From positions 37,279,439-37,343,438 of the forward strand of contig OX387191.1 in assembly GCA_947561395.2 (NCBI GenBank): a DNA stretch of 64,000 nucleotides. Reading direction: 5' to 3'. This document shows positions 11,456 to 23,306 of the stretch, one piece after another. Position 1 is the first letter of the stretch. Every line of letters starts with the position of its first letter. The position numbers and the translations under genes were made by a program. The notes beneath the pieces were generated by a model. The model was not told the DNA's origin. It saw nothing but the letters and a program-made list of their open reading frames with translations, and searched no databases. This DNA comes from Buxus sempervirens (Eukaryota > Streptophyta > Magnoliopsida > Buxales > Buxaceae).

Positions 11456-13072
11456 TGTGAGACATGGAGAAAAATCAATCTCGTGACTTTCCAGTCATCA
11501 CACGGGATTCGTAAAAAATGGGAGAGTTGCCACCATTCCTTTTAGGTGTGAATGGACACCAAAAATCATCAAAATAAGCAAAAAAGCAAATCTAGAGTAA
11601 AAATTACCCTATTTGAAAATAAAATCCAGAGATGGATAAGGGGATTAGATTATGAACGGGGGGAAGGTGTAAGGCACCCCCATTCACCCACACAAGGTGG
11701 TTGCCAAGTGTTGTTCATGCTCAAAATAAACAAGGCTTGCTAAAGTAATCAAAAAGGCTTGAAAAAGATTAAACACATGTATGATTCCTCCACATGAGAA
11801 GTCCAATGAATCTTAGACTTTCTTTTATGGAAGTATCACTTCTGGGACATCACTATTAAATGGAAATCAAAGCAAAACTTGAACACAAACAAGTTAAGAC
11901 AAATCTGGAAAATTCGGCAAAAGATGGAGCCATTTGACCACAAATCATTCAAATCAAATTCAAATTGAATCAAACCAAATCTATTTGAAAGATTATGATC
12001 AATAGAAGACTCATGAAAATTTTCAATTGAATCCGGTTAAAACCCTAAGAGTTATGCTCTTTTGAAATTTGCTGCTAGAAATCGGTAAAAGTAACAAGTG
12101 GGCAACTTTGGAAATTCATTTGGAAAAATTGGCTCCATATAAATCCATGAAATTTTGCATGAATGAAGTATGTAGTGCCATATTTCAAATGAAACTATCC
12201 CCATACAAAACTTCATCCGGATGTGCCTTATGTGACCTCACGAATATGCCCAGAGGATCACAAATCAGCACAGAATTGTGCAATAGGGTAGTTCTAAGTA
12301 AATTAGTCACACAAGACACAAATGAAATCACAAAATTGTGAAACCAACTGGATTTAAAATTAGACTCACAAAGGAAAATACAAAAACCAAAATCACTCTA
12401 ATCGGACTTAAATCGAGCAGATGGTGTTCATTCAAAGTGACAGGTTTAGCAATTTGGCTTGAACTGACCTGTCGACTTTGATCGAATGGTGTCAAAAATC
12501 CACTTCATAAAAATGGCTGAAATTTTATAGACAAGAACTAGACAGTCTCACCTTTCACATGTCCTTAAAATCACTCCAAAATTCATCCGAATGATGAAGT
12601 TATGAGTGTCGGAAGTTAGGGTACAGATGCTGTCCAGTTTTGCCATTTTTAAGTAAAATCAACCCAAAACAGTGATCAAGTGTGTGTAATCCGTGCAATC
12701 CAAATCAAAATCATTTGAAAAAGTATTGAAAAACCTCTAGGAAGAAATAGGGCACAAGTTTGGCTCACCATTCTCTTCGATTGGAGAGAATATGCCAAAA
12801 ACCCTAAAATGGAGCAAAAATGCCCAAAACCGAGAGGTTAGACCATGAGGTCTTTAATACTCAAAGATAACTTGCTTGAAATCATTTTGAAAATCATTGA
12901 GAGATGTCCCAGAAATGCTTGGGGCTATTTATTTTAGATCTGTCACAATGAATATGATAGATCCAAAATACAAGCCGATTCCAACAAAACGAGTGCTATG
13001 TGTGCAAATGTAAAAATTGCCTCAACACATCATGACATATAGCATTCAAAGCATATCAGTAAAAAGGGGGTT

Positions 13073-13330
13073 CTAGAATTAGGGTTCCATTCCCCTTTTC
13101 GTTTCCCTTAGTTCTCTCTCCACGTTTTACGGTTTCGAGATAGTCTTGGGGTACTTTGAGTAGGGAATGGGGTTTCACACAATCATAGGCCATTCAAGAG
13201 GGTTCTAAGACTAAGGGTCAATTCCCAGTCTCGTTTCCCCTAGATCCCCCTCACGTTTTACGGCTAGAGGGAGTCTCGAGGTACTTTGAGTAAGGAAAGG
13301 GGCTTCAAACACAAAGAATAGGCCATTATT
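13073..13330. repeat. Diverged tandem duplication, ~130-bp unit, in Tat LTR
   Basis: Two adjacent units share CACGTTTTACGG, GGTACTTTGAGTA and ATAGGCCATT in the same order, offset by about 130 bp (first unit from about 13080, second from about 13214). The units have drifted. Confidence 0.7.
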
Positions 13331-13510
13331 CTACAGAAAGGTAGAAGAAAGATCTAACCCTAGAATGTAAAACAGAAAAATAAAGAAGTTCCAGGCTTAC
13401 CTGGGTTTCTGGGAGCAATGCGGCAGCGGTTCCCTTCTTCACTTGGAGCTCTTCAATCTCCAACTTTTGGCTCTAAAATTCTTAGCCCTTTTGCTTAAGG
13501 AGAGGCCTTC

Positions 13511-13520
13511 TATTTATAGG
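13511..13520 (-). promoter_or_regulatory. TATA box of Tat 3' LTR
   Basis: On the minus strand CCTATAAATA lies about 370 bp into the LTR, with three palindromes 165-280 bp upstream of it. The T1 LTR has the same order: palindromes, then CTATAAAAAGG. Confidence 0.6.
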
Positions 13521-13683
13521 CAAAGGCTAGGGTTAGGGGGAACCCTAATGGTAGACACAAGGAAGTGTCTAGCATTCTCCCACTTAACCCTAAGGTTATT
13601 TCTGAGATTTCCACTTCTTAAACAAGGGATAAGACAGTAAAAAGTGAAAACTTTCGGAAAACCCTAATTTTAAGCAAAAACCT

Positions 13684-13790
13684 TGTATCAGACAACTCAG
13701 GTCGGATATAAGTGAACATTTTTGTATCCGACGAAATCCATCGGATACAATTGAATTTATTTGTATCCGGCACATTTTGTCGGATACAAA
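13684..13790. repeat. Three phased palindromes in Tat LTR U3
   Basis: Inverted repeats of the form GTATC(C/A)GA...TCGGATA start near 13684, 13722 and 13760, about 39 bp apart. They lie upstream of the LTR TATA box on the minus strand and carry the same half-sites as the arrays before aORF1 and aORF2. Confidence 0.85.
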
Positions 13791-13888
13791 GAACAAGTTT
13801 ATTTTTCGATTTTTATGTCAGTTACAAAAGAAAGAATGATTTTGGCCAATTTTTCATCATTTTCTTAGCGCAATTTTGGGGTGTCTAC

Positions 13889-13905
13889 AGCTACCCCTCT
13901 TTGCG
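13889..13905 (-). promoter_or_regulatory. Polypurine tract of the Tat element
   Basis: On the minus strand CGCAAAGAGGGGTAGC runs directly into the LTR start TGTAGACACC. This is the usual Tat arrangement and fixes the element's orientation. Confidence 0.85.
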
Positions 13906-14353
13906 GGAATTGCAGAGCAATGATTTGCAAAGATTAGACAAGCCCAAATTGCGCTTCCTTGACCATGATTTGCTTGGTTCAATTTAATTTTGCAAAATAA
14001 TTTTGGGTGAAGATTTGCCAAAAAGCCTTAACTTTAAGGGGGCATTTCTCCAAGTTGTCTTAAATTCCACTGAGCTCTCGTGGCAATGAAGTGGATTTTA
14101 AGCCCAAAATAAGATTTTTGAAAAACTGATTTTTCATCAAACCATGTTTATAAATTTGACTGAATGTTTCCTTTTTTTGACCAACACACATTTGTTCTTT
14201 TTTTTTTCTTTTTTTCTTTTTTCCTTTCTTTTCTTTTTTTTTTCTACTTCTTTTTCTTCTCTCTCTTTTTTCTTTTTCTTTTCTTTTTTCCTTTTCTTTT
14301 TTTTTCTTTTTTCTTTCTTCTTTTTTTTTTCTCTTTTTTTTCTTTTTTCTTTC
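13906..14353. other. Spacer with pyrimidine tract upstream of aORF1
   Basis: No coding sequence is supported. Positions about 14190-14353 are an almost pure C/T tract on the plus strand (mostly TTTTTC units). The long frames through it are low-complexity artefacts. It leads straight into the aORF1 palindromes, so it may be part of that promoter. Confidence 0.6.
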
Positions 14354-14418
14354 TATCCGATGCATTTGATCGGATATGCAAGTATTTGTTTGTACCCGAC
14401 ACAAGCAATCGGATACAT
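14354..14418. repeat. Two palindromes upstream of aORF1
   Basis: Inverted repeats TATCCGA...TCGGATA (14354-14377) and GTACCCGA...TCGGATAC (14392-14417) lie 37 bp apart, just before the presumed aORF1 leader. Their half-sites match the Tat LTR array at 13684 and the aORF2 array at 56949. Confidence 0.8.
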
Positions 14419-14429
14419 GTGCCCTTATT

Positions 14430-16407
14430 ACTTGTTTGCGCGACCGCGACTCTTCACATTTCAACCCTTCTCCGAACGACTACATCGGACACCCTCTTCT
14501 CCGACTGTGACGTCCATCCCTTTCTTCTCCGGCGACTTCTCTATGCTTCGATGACTTCCATTGCTGCCGGCGATAGCTCTTAACTCCGCTAATCCACCTC
14601 ACTTCGGCGTGTGCTTATTGCCCAGCCCTAATCCTCGTTTTCATTCTGTGATTTCCGGCGATTCAACCGCCTGATTCCGTCGTGCACGCTCCGATGATAC
14701 TCCATTTGTGTTCCGGCGACCTAGGTGGGAATTCCTACTCATTGTCAATCTGATTTCATATTTGCAATTAGATGCCCACCCTTCCATTGTGCTTGTCACT
14801 CAGACAGTATTGGTAAGCTATCTTCAAATTTAATCTCTTATTGCTTGATCGACTATATGCATTTGACAAACTTTTTTGAAGCATGCTTGCAAACCTATAT
14901 CCTCAAATTGACATTGGATTTTCTGCCAGTGGTGATTTTCAACCAAATGGCTTATTGAATGGCATGATTTTAAAATTTTGCCAATGTTTCTGAATTGTCG
15001 ATGGTGGATTTTTCATGTGCTCATCTTCAACTTTATCACCATACCATATTATGATTTTTCTCAATTTGTCTCGACTTCCCAACATGTCTTACCAATTCTT
15101 GACTTGAATTCTAATTGCATGTCGATGGTGACCTCCCACTGGATTGCTTATTTCATTTTGAACTGTATGATTTTTAGATTGTGCATTTCCAATGCTTCGA
15201 TGGAAACATAATTTCAAATGCTCATCTTCAAATTTGATTCAAATATCATGCTGTGATTTGTTCTTTTTCTCGCAATCTGCATTGATTTTAGTATACTTTT
15301 GATCAATGTGGTGCTCCAACTGCCAGAACTTTTCCATGATTGGCCATTGGACTTCACAGTTTGTTTTAATCTTTGATCAGCTAAGACCTTTTGCTTTTGC
15401 ATAATTGTCCTGCTTTCATGTAGCAGTCCTGAAATAAATTAGCAGATATTAAGCCTTGTAGATCTTCAGGACAAAATGTTGTAGAACCATAATTTCTGAT
15501 AAACAACTTAACACAAAATTGTTAGTTAGACAGAAATATCAGACACTTCCCTGTTTCCTGTAGATGGCTAGAGGTCACTCTCGTGTGCAGGAGGAGGTTG
15601 ATCTGGCTGATCAGCCCTCTTCTTCTCGAGCTAGGATTGAGTCCGATCCTAGTGTCACCTTGTCTGAGAGTTCCAGAGAGGGCTCTGGCGAGGGTTCTGT
15701 TGAGGTAAGCTTCCCAGTTTTTCCCTCCTCTTATTTTTCCCTACACAAACCTTCACACCTCATGCTTTTGAATTTTAGCCCGTTGTGGCTCCCACCAGAG
15801 GTCGTGGGAGAGGCCAAGGTCGAAGCCGAGATGGAGATCAGGTAGAGGAGGCCGTTAGAGGTAGAGGACGAGGCTGAGGTAGGGGCCGAGTTCCGGATCA
15901 GGCCTATGAGGGTGAGAGAGGCCGTGGTAGAGGCCGAGGACGTGGTAGGGCCAGAGGTGCAGTTCAGGATCAGGTCCCTGGGGGTGATGCCAGGGGTTTC
16001 CGTTTAGTCTTTCCTGAGGAGTTGCGAGCATTTGTTCAGGACACTGAGCTTCTCAGTGGGTTGGATCATCATCCTTCGATGTGTGTCCGAGCAGATGTTC
16101 CTCTCCAGTATCCCCTCTCTCATCTACAAGGTAGTTGGGGGAGGTTCTATGAGCTATATCAGACTCTTTCTCCCGGACTCAGACGGGAGTTCCGCAGATG
16201 TCGCTTTGATCATTTTCTACTCATCCCTTCATTTCGAGCTGATCGCCCTCTCATCTTTGCCATGATGGAGCGATACTTTCCCAATACACAGTCCTTCCAT
16301 CTGCCAGATGTCGAGCTGGGGATTCGTCCTTCAGATTTTGTCATGCTCACTGGCATCCCTTTGAATGGTAGGATTATAGAGATGAAGCGTCCTTCAGCTG
16401 TGGATAT
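14430..16407 (+). pseudogene. aORF1 5' part: leader exon, RG-rich N-terminus and start of plant mobile domain
   Basis: This gene is antisense to the host Tat element. A probable leader exon (about 14430-14724) ends at donor AG|GTGGGA. The leader intron 14725-15563 ends CCTGTAG exactly before ATG 15564 (MARGHSRVQEE). Exon 2 (15564-15704) ends at GAG|GTAAGC; intron 15705-15778; exon 3 starts at 15779. The protein has an RG-rich stretch with a TGA at 15875 where CGA is expected, then a domain resembling the plant mobile domain (RRCRFDHFLLIP, PDVELGIRPSDFVMLTGIPL). Gypsy2 cuts exon 3 at 16407, within the duplicated GATAT. Plant mobile domain proteins are transposase-related; some host relatives act in silencing. 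The role here is unknown. Confidence 0.75.
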
Positions 16408-19104
16408 TGTAAAACCCCGAATTTTCCTTAAATAATAAATTAAATTAATAAATAATATTATTGAGAGTTATAATTGATGGAAATATTTTATTATTATAGG
16501 GGATGATCTAATTAGTGGAGATCCAGAATTAGACACATGACAAAATACCTATTAAAATAACCTAAACGTATTCGTTTGTGATTCGCTCGTATTGACCAAC
16601 CGCAATCGACAACTTTGAACGAACGAGCGACCGAAGGAGAGGAAGAAGAAGAGGAAGAAGGAAGGGTGCTGGGTTGGGTTCTTCATCGTCCAGGGATTAC
16701 CTCGCGCCTGTGAGAACTCTTGTTTGGAGAGGAATGAGAGAAACCAGCGTAGAAGAGGTAGGTGACACTGTTTTATTCGATTGATTTGTATTTACGTCGG
16801 TTTAATCGCAAAAGCATGTTTTTATGATATGTAATGATGTATATAGTTAGATAATCATGTTATAAATATGTTAGAATGAGTTTAGACGAGAAAAATCATG
16901 TTTTGGAACTGATTCTGTTCGTTTTCGAACGACCGTTGACCTTAACAGTGCTCGGCGATCATCGGCGATCTCAAGTGCTCGTTATAAACTGTAGACCGCC
17001 GTAGATCGCTTGAAGACGTATCGTCGGTGTTCGATTTTGAACTACCACCGACCACAAACCGCCGGGGCGATCCTGAGCGATCCTAGGCGCTCTGTTAAGA
17101 TTTTGCAGATTTTCGTAATTTCAAACCTTGATTCAATTCCAAACTATTTTCAGACAATTTTAATGATTAAATAACATGTTTTAAGACTAAACTAAATTAT
17201 CTAATTCCCTGTTTTACAGAAAAATAAATTAGGAAGGTATTTAGGACATTAGTTGCCAAACTTTGAAAAAAAATGGAGAAACCTAGTTTTTGGAAAACCT
17301 AACTAGTATTTAATTACTAGAACATCTTCTAAGTGACACTATAAACCAGAAAACTTTATAAAGAGAATTCAGAACTTAGATGACCGAATATTGAAGTATT
17401 TGACAGATTTAACCTTTATATGCCGCTAGGCACCAACCCTTATAGAAATATTATATTTTAGGGAATTTTGGAGTCTAGTGGGCATAGCTGGTTATGGATC
17501 CATAGTTGCAGCTAGATAGCTGAGGGATATGTCATTTGGGTTGAGTTACTCCTATATGCGACGCGCTTCCTTTGCAAGTTAGTTTGTCTGGGAAGGTCCT
17601 ATGTCTGGAGAGACACCCCGGTGAGCCGCGGGTGATTCCCTGTACATGTGGATACGCGACCATCTCCATGTATTGATTCTGGTGCTGCATGCTGGTGGTA
17701 CATGTCAACTCTAATGGGTACGTGTGCAATAAGTCAGTGACTACGGCTCTTGTCTAAGCTGCACTGCATGGGACTTGAGTATCATTACTAGCATTGCTCC
17801 CAAGTCGCACGGTGGTATAGCAATTGGTTGAGAATCATCTCAAAAGGTTTATCTATCTTTATGAGTCCTACAATGACACTGAAATCACAACACTTGATAT
17901 TATTATTGTATACATGCTGGAGGCATGTGATTGAGATATTGGCTGGATGCGACTGCTTAGTGCATCCTAGCAAAGTATGAATTATGTTATCGATCTTGAT
18001 ATTGGATTCTTATATTAGAACATGCTGAAATTCATTTCTAGAACTGTTTATCAAACTGTTTTGTATTCATGAATGATTATACGAGCCTGATTAGTCGATA
18101 TTGCTTAATTGTGCTTGAACTGTTACTTTACTTATATTAATTGTTTAATCATGCATGTGTTACCTACTGGGATATTCGTATTTCACTCTACTTTTATTTC
18201 ATTTTTCAGCTGATACGCGAGAGGGGGATCTTAGTGATTTCCAAGGAGAGGTAGCTGAGTATACACCGGAGGATTACTATTATCCGGATCTTATGTAAAA
18301 CCACGTTTCGAGTAGAAAACAAAATAAAATGATAATGTTAGAATAAAATAAATTAACAGTTACAGTAAGGAGAATAAACAAGTAATAACAGTAGATGAAA
18401 ATATATATATGCACATATAGATGTTGGTGCTGGTTAAATCAAGTTTTATTATTTCTGGGAAACTTGTGGTCATCAGGGTTCAAAAAAATATATATATATA
18501 AAAAATATATATATATATATAATATGGTGGAAATATTCGGCCCCGGGAATAAATAGAAAGGGGGGGGGCTAATATTTGTAAATCCGGAAAACCCTGCACT
18601 AGTGAGGGGTAAAAAGGGGATTTCTAAAAATAAGGGTGAATTAGGTTAAATCCGGGTGGTGTCTATATAAATAGCTAACTCATAGAACTTTTCGGGGATT
18701 TGGGGAAAAGGTCGCGGCTCTGGAGAGAGTTAGGGTTTCCGTCTGTCTCGAAGTCAAAAATCTCCAGGATGGCCGGAAGCTTGAAGAAAGTCTTAGTAAG
18801 GTGAGTAGCACTGATTTACAACTGGGATTTGTGTTTTCTGTTTCTCTCGAGATTATTCTGATGCATGGTTTATATATCAACTGATAGTATGAGTTTTTCT
18901 GGGTTTTCTGGTTTTCGGGAAGTTACATGAACAGAGTCTCCGGATTTAATTTATATTTGAAAATGAAAGTGTTTAGATTAATTTCAAATATGGTTGGGAA
19001 GTTTTCTGGGAGTATTAGGAGTGTAGTAGAACCATTACAGAGGTTCACAAACCGGCCAGTCATGTAGATCTCAAAATAAGAGAGAAATGAAAACCACAGG
19101 GGGT

Positions 19105-19360
19105 ATCCGCTCACCTCGCGCTCACCGGCGCTCACCTCAGAGGTAGGCGCCCCGTTAACAACGACCTACCGCCGAGCTCGCGCCCACCTCGCGCGAAGTA
19201 GAAAACGAGGCACCCATCTCGCGCGAATCTCGCGCCCACCTCACGCCCATCTCGCGCTCATCTCGCGCTCACCTAGCGTCGGGTGAGCGGCATGTCGATT
19301 TTGCCCTTTTTCTTCACCGCCGACCGGCGCTCACCTCGCGCCCACCTCAATAGGTGAGCG
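19105..19360. repeat. GC-rich CGCGCTCACCT-type repeat stretch in solo LTR
   Basis: Variants of CTCGCGCTCACCT and CTCGCGCCCACCT recur about ten times in 250 bp of otherwise AT-rich sequence. Homologous stretches lie at 33200-33450 and 48520-48770. Confidence 0.75.
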
Positions 19361-19975
19361 GCAGACCTATTTTGCTTACCGAAATGAAATTTCTGATTTG
19401 ACCAAGAGTATTTGCATTACTTAGGGGTTAAACCACTTCACTATTCACTTGGTTAGGAACCTGGGAAACCATTTTGCCTATGAAATTAATAGAGGAAAAA
19501 TTTGTGAACATCTTATGAGTTTTAAGTTGAGTTTAGGTTACTTATGAGTATTGTGCCGGACACCAAACTAGTAAGAGTTACCAGTTATTTTTCCTTGTTC
19601 TATACACTGTTTTGATTGAGAAGTTCTTGTATTTCTGGTTTCACTTGTTGGAAACTTTATACGTATTGAAAGGTTTTCTTTGGTATGAATGGATTGAGTT
19701 TTACTTTCATATGACTTGTGTTACGGAAATGAGAAATTACTGAATGTACTTGAGGTACTGCTTGGTCCAGAGGGACAGGTGATGAATTGTGATGAGTTCT
19801 TATATGATGTGGAAGGAATGGTTTTGTTTTGATATTGAAATCGAGATTATACGATGTTTACTGTTTTGGTCTAGCTTGTCCTGGATCCAGATGTTTAAGC
19901 TTAGTATTGTAATGCTTTTATTTTATTGGTGTAATGGCATGGCCATGGAGTGTTGCCACGACTGGTGTAGAGCAG

Positions 19976-20093
19976 CCAGAAACCCTGAGTAGGCCTGGTT
20001 GTCAATGCCGAAACCCTGAGTAGGCCGGCATTGGATGACGAAACCCTGAGTAGGCCGTCATTTCAGAGTATCCGAAACCCTGAGTAGGCCGGA
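19976..20093 (+). repeat. Four copies of a GAAACCCTGAGTAGGCC repeat
   Basis: The phrase AACCCTGAGTAGGCC occurs four times 30-40 bp apart. The bases after each copy are often mirrored before the next, so neighbouring copies bracket small palindromes (for example GGCATT and AATGCC). The same set lies at 34070-34183 and 49390-49503. Confidence 0.8.
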
Positions 20094-21092
20094 ACTGTGT
20101 ACATGGAGGTGTGGATGTCGCTCTGGCATGTTGATTACCCAATTAAATATTTGTATGACATTGACCACGTGGTTTTGTCGTTTACTTATCAGTTAGAATA
20201 CCTTGGGATACTTAGTGGAAATTGTCTTATTGAGGCATGGACTATATTATTAATGTTCTCTGAAACTGATCTGGGTTTTGTTGACCAAGGGATTTCCGAT
20301 GTTAATTGCTATTAGTTAAATTGTTTCCTATACTCTTGGGTCAACAATCACTGTCAGCAGAGTATGCAGACTTCACCGGTTGTTCCTTGTTTTCTTGTCT
20401 GATTATTCGATCATAGAATTTTTAAATTTGAAGATGTGTATTCTTGCATGCATGTGCTACTTGCTGAGATATTCTTATCTCACTCTTTTATTTCTGTTGT
20501 TTTTCAGATACGTATGGAGAGCCGATAATTGCGGGTAGTGAAAATTTGGTCATGTGAGTTTTCATGTTGGGATTTGTTTAGCGCACTCTATTGCATAAAA
20601 ATATTTAGTTTCATGTTTTCTTTACTCTGGTAGTTTGATCCTGTTAATTTTAATAACCTCTGGATACGAGTTACGGGTTTTTATGTGACTCGGATCCGGG
20701 GCATTACATCTTATTTGAGGTGGATGATTGATTTAGACTTAGTTATATTTGATAGATTATTCTTCATTTGGATTTGATGTACGAGAGAGATGAGAGAGAT
20801 AGTAACCATTTTATTTTTCCAGACTTTGATATTAATGATTGAAGATCAACTTAAATGTTTATTGAGGATTTTAGACTACACTTGCTCACATACTTTTTTC
20901 CGCAACTCTGATAGTATAATAAAGTGAATGGATTTTATTTCTTTGGTTTGGTATATTATTAATGATGTATTTGATATGGGCCAGTAACATCTCGGATTTG
21001 GTTGTTGAGCTAAATTCGGGTTGTTACAGTAGCGAACCGGGTTCGGGTCGGGTGTCGGTTTGCACTGACCCGGGTTCGGGGCGTTACAAAGA

Positions 21093-21104
21093 TGGTATCA
21101 GAGC
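21093..21104 (+). promoter_or_regulatory. PBS, initiator tRNA-Met type (Gypsy2)
   Basis: TGGTATCAGAGC lies four bases after the 5' LTR end and is fully complementary to the 3' end of plant initiator tRNA-Met. Confidence 0.95.
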
Positions 21105-21212
21105 AATGGTCCTAACCTTAGATTAACCAGCTTTAGGGGAATGGGACTATGAGTACGCTAGATAGAACCCCTATAATTATTGGATTCTAACAAGTGAATT
21201 TGTATTTTGCAG

Positions 21213-22136
21213 ATGGCTGGTAGAGGAAGACGTGCTAGAGCTGATCCTATTGAGGAGGAGCAGCAGGATGTTCCATTACCTCCACAAGCTCCAGGGGTGA
21301 TGTGTGTACTGTTGTTAGTAGCTTGGCAGAGCTTCTTGCCAAGGAAAGGGAGGAGAGACTGAGCCAGCACGGCAATGGTGGAAATGGTGGCAATGGTCAC
21401 GGAGATGAGCTTGTACATGGGAGGGCCATACATACGGCCATGGATCATGAGCAGTTCAGGAAATTGGATCCACCTATTTTTAGTGGACGTCTAGATCCTA
21501 TGGAGGCTGAGAGATGGCTGATGCTAGTCGAGTGGATTTTTGAGGCTATGGGATGCCCGATGGACCGGAGAGTGCGCTTGGCAGCATTCTTGTTTAAGGG
21601 AGAGGCAGTTCATTGGTGGATAGCCAGGAAGAGGTAGGATCCACAGGCTACGTACATGACATGGGATAGATTCCGAGAGGTCACCTATGACCAATACTTT
21701 TCTGAGGAAGTCCGACTTAAGAAGGAGCGAGAATTCATGGAGATTACTCAGGGAAGCCAGACAGTGGCTCAGTACGAGGGTAGATTTGCAGCCTTGTCCC
21801 GATTTGCACCCCACATGACACAGGATGAGAGGAGGCTGACTTCACACTTTGAGCGGGGTCTGAAGCTTGAGATTAAGAGTATGCTGACAGTACTCTTGTG
21901 CACTGAACTGAAAGATGTGGTACGTAGAGCCACCAAAGCTGAGAGTGACTTAGAGGCTAGAGTGAGCCAGAGCAGAGCTAGACCACCCATGAGGTCGGCA
22001 GATCAGAGAGGTTTCCTTGGTGGAAACAAGAGGCCCAGAGACTGGACTAGGGTGGAGTCTGCAGGAGGACAGTTTAGGCCAGCTCAGAAGGTATGTGCCA
22101 GTTGTGGTAGATACCATGTACCTGGACCGTGTGTTG
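21213..22136 (+). pseudogene. gag: Gypsy2 gag, main part
   Basis: The ATG at 21213 (MAGRGRRAR) follows a splice-acceptor-like TTTTGCAG. A frameshift near 21300 moves to the frame that carries the gag core (MDHEQFRKLDPPIFSGR, FKGEAVHWW, TVAQYEGRFAALSRFAP). A TAG at 21635 stands where CAG is expected. The gene is cut at 22136 by a solo LTR. Its end, with the zinc knuckle, resumes at 25139. Confidence 0.87.
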
Positions 22137-23199
22137 TGTGCGCACCCGATTTCGGTCGCACGACGAGGCGCACGCAAAACGATGCGTGCCTCGGGATTCG
22201 TTTGGAGTCGCCACTGCCTGATGGGGTGCAGGCAGACACCTGGGTGCTTAAGTTCTTCTACTAAGGTTTGGTCTGCGGCTTGAGATTCTATGTAGGTTCT
22301 CGGTTGCGGTCTGGGGAAGTCCGTAGACACCCCAGTCCACCCCGTCAAGTGACGGTTCCCATAGGATTCCTTGGTTTGAGTCAACTCAGTTGGTCTCTCA
22401 CCCACCCGATTCCTAATCCAGCATTCAATTTTGGTTAAGTCTGGTGGGACCGCCAAAGTGGCGTAGGTCCCTTTACTTGATTTTATCTTTTTAATTAAAG
22501 TGATGTGAGTCGGATTGGGCGGACCCCGTTGGAAGGCCCACGGATTCCTTGGTGGGCTTGTTTGAGCCCACGTGTCCCTTGGTGGGCCTCGGTGTAGCCT
22601 GAGAAGCCCTTTGGGATAGGTTCAAATGGATTGATTTTACTTTAAAGTTTAAGTTGAATTTAAAGTGATTTTCATGCAAAGGTGGGCCGGGTTGGTTTGT
22701 GGGCCCTTGAGTGGCCACACAGTCGGTTGCCAAATGATTTAATTTATCTTTGATTTATCTTCACCAAAATGGGCCAGGCTTTGGGCTTGGGGCCCTTTAC
22801 CTAGGCTTGGGCTTTAAAGTCCAAGGCTTCCTGAATTAGGGTTTGGAAACCCTAAGTTAACTTGGTTCAATGGGCTTTAGTGGACCCGATAGGCCCTGCC
22901 CATGGTCTTGGCCAAACCATGTATAAATATGATCAACATGCTCCAAAATGGGCTTGGGTGGGCCTCCAATGGGTCTGGCCCACTCAACTCTTTTAATTAT
23001 CTTGTTTAAGCACAAGTAAGTTTGTCGGGCTTGGTGGGCCCCGTTGGAAGGCCCGCCGGGAATCAAGTTGGACCGGGTCGGTCCATGGCCCATCTTGGGT
23101 TTCCGGGTGACCCGGAAACCCTTCTAGTTCATTTGGTTCGGTCAAACCAAGCACAAAATAGCCAAGATCATCAAAAATAGAAAAAATACAATCTGGCAG

Positions 23200-23306
23200 T
23201 GTAGCCGGTCTGAGATGCCGGTTACACACAGGGCTCTGTGTATCCGGCATCTTTAGCCGGCTACACATGGGTTTCAGTTGATCCGGCCTGAGTTGCAGGA
23301 TCAACC
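23200..23306. repeat. Three phased palindromes, downstream part of T1 solo LTR
   Basis: Inverted repeats start near 23200, 23239 and 23278, exactly 39 bp apart: TGTAGCCGG...CCGGTTACA, TGTATCCGG...CCGGCTACA and GTTGATCC...GGATCAAC. They lie downstream of the LTR TATA box and would be transcribed as short hairpins. Confidence 0.8.

Larger units (their letters stand above)
11456..13888 (-). repeat. Tat 3' LTR (2433 bp)
   Basis: On the minus strand it starts TGTAGACACC at 13888, directly after a purine-rich PPT, and ends ATGTCTCACA at 11456. The region around 11660-11700, read on this strand, holds the GGGTGCCTTACACCTTCCC phrase common near the U5 end of Tat LTRs. A TATA box and three phased palindromes lie in U3. 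No gene is seen. The left flank is Gypsy1 3' LTR ending AGATT. Confidence 0.85.
18294..20708 (+). repeat. Solo LTR (2415 bp) nested in Gypsy2 5' LTR
   Basis: It starts TGTAAAACCACG, ends CCGGGGCATTACA, and is flanked by TCTTA (18289-18293 and 20709-20713). The Gypsy2 3' LTR has the uninterrupted site. No internal region is present. It is related to the Gyp3 LTR and shares the GAGTAGGCC repeats and the GCGCTCACCTCGCG-rich stretch. An AT microsatellite lies at 18487-18524. Confidence 0.93.
16408..21088 (+). repeat. Gypsy2 5' LTR, interrupted by a solo LTR
   Basis: It starts TGTAAAACCCC and ends GGGCGTTACA. Own sequence is 16408-18293 plus 20714-21088, about 2.26 kb. Compared with the 3' LTR it lacks about 105 bp near 16535, including the TATA box that the 3' copy keeps as TATAAATACC. 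It keeps about 417 bp (17301-17717) that the 3' copy lost. Confidence 0.92.

Noticed and set aside
14144-14583. Long frames on both strands (F-rich or K/E-rich, about 135 residues)
   Set aside because: They are translations of a C/T tract with no domain or codon structure.
17788-17973. 61-residue frame found identically at 29953-30138
   Set aside because: Identity is due to the two LTR copies of Gypsy2; it has no start context or domain.
21950-22456. 168-residue minus-strand frame across the gag/solo LTR border
   Set aside because: It spans an insertion junction and is a shadow of gag and LTR sequence.
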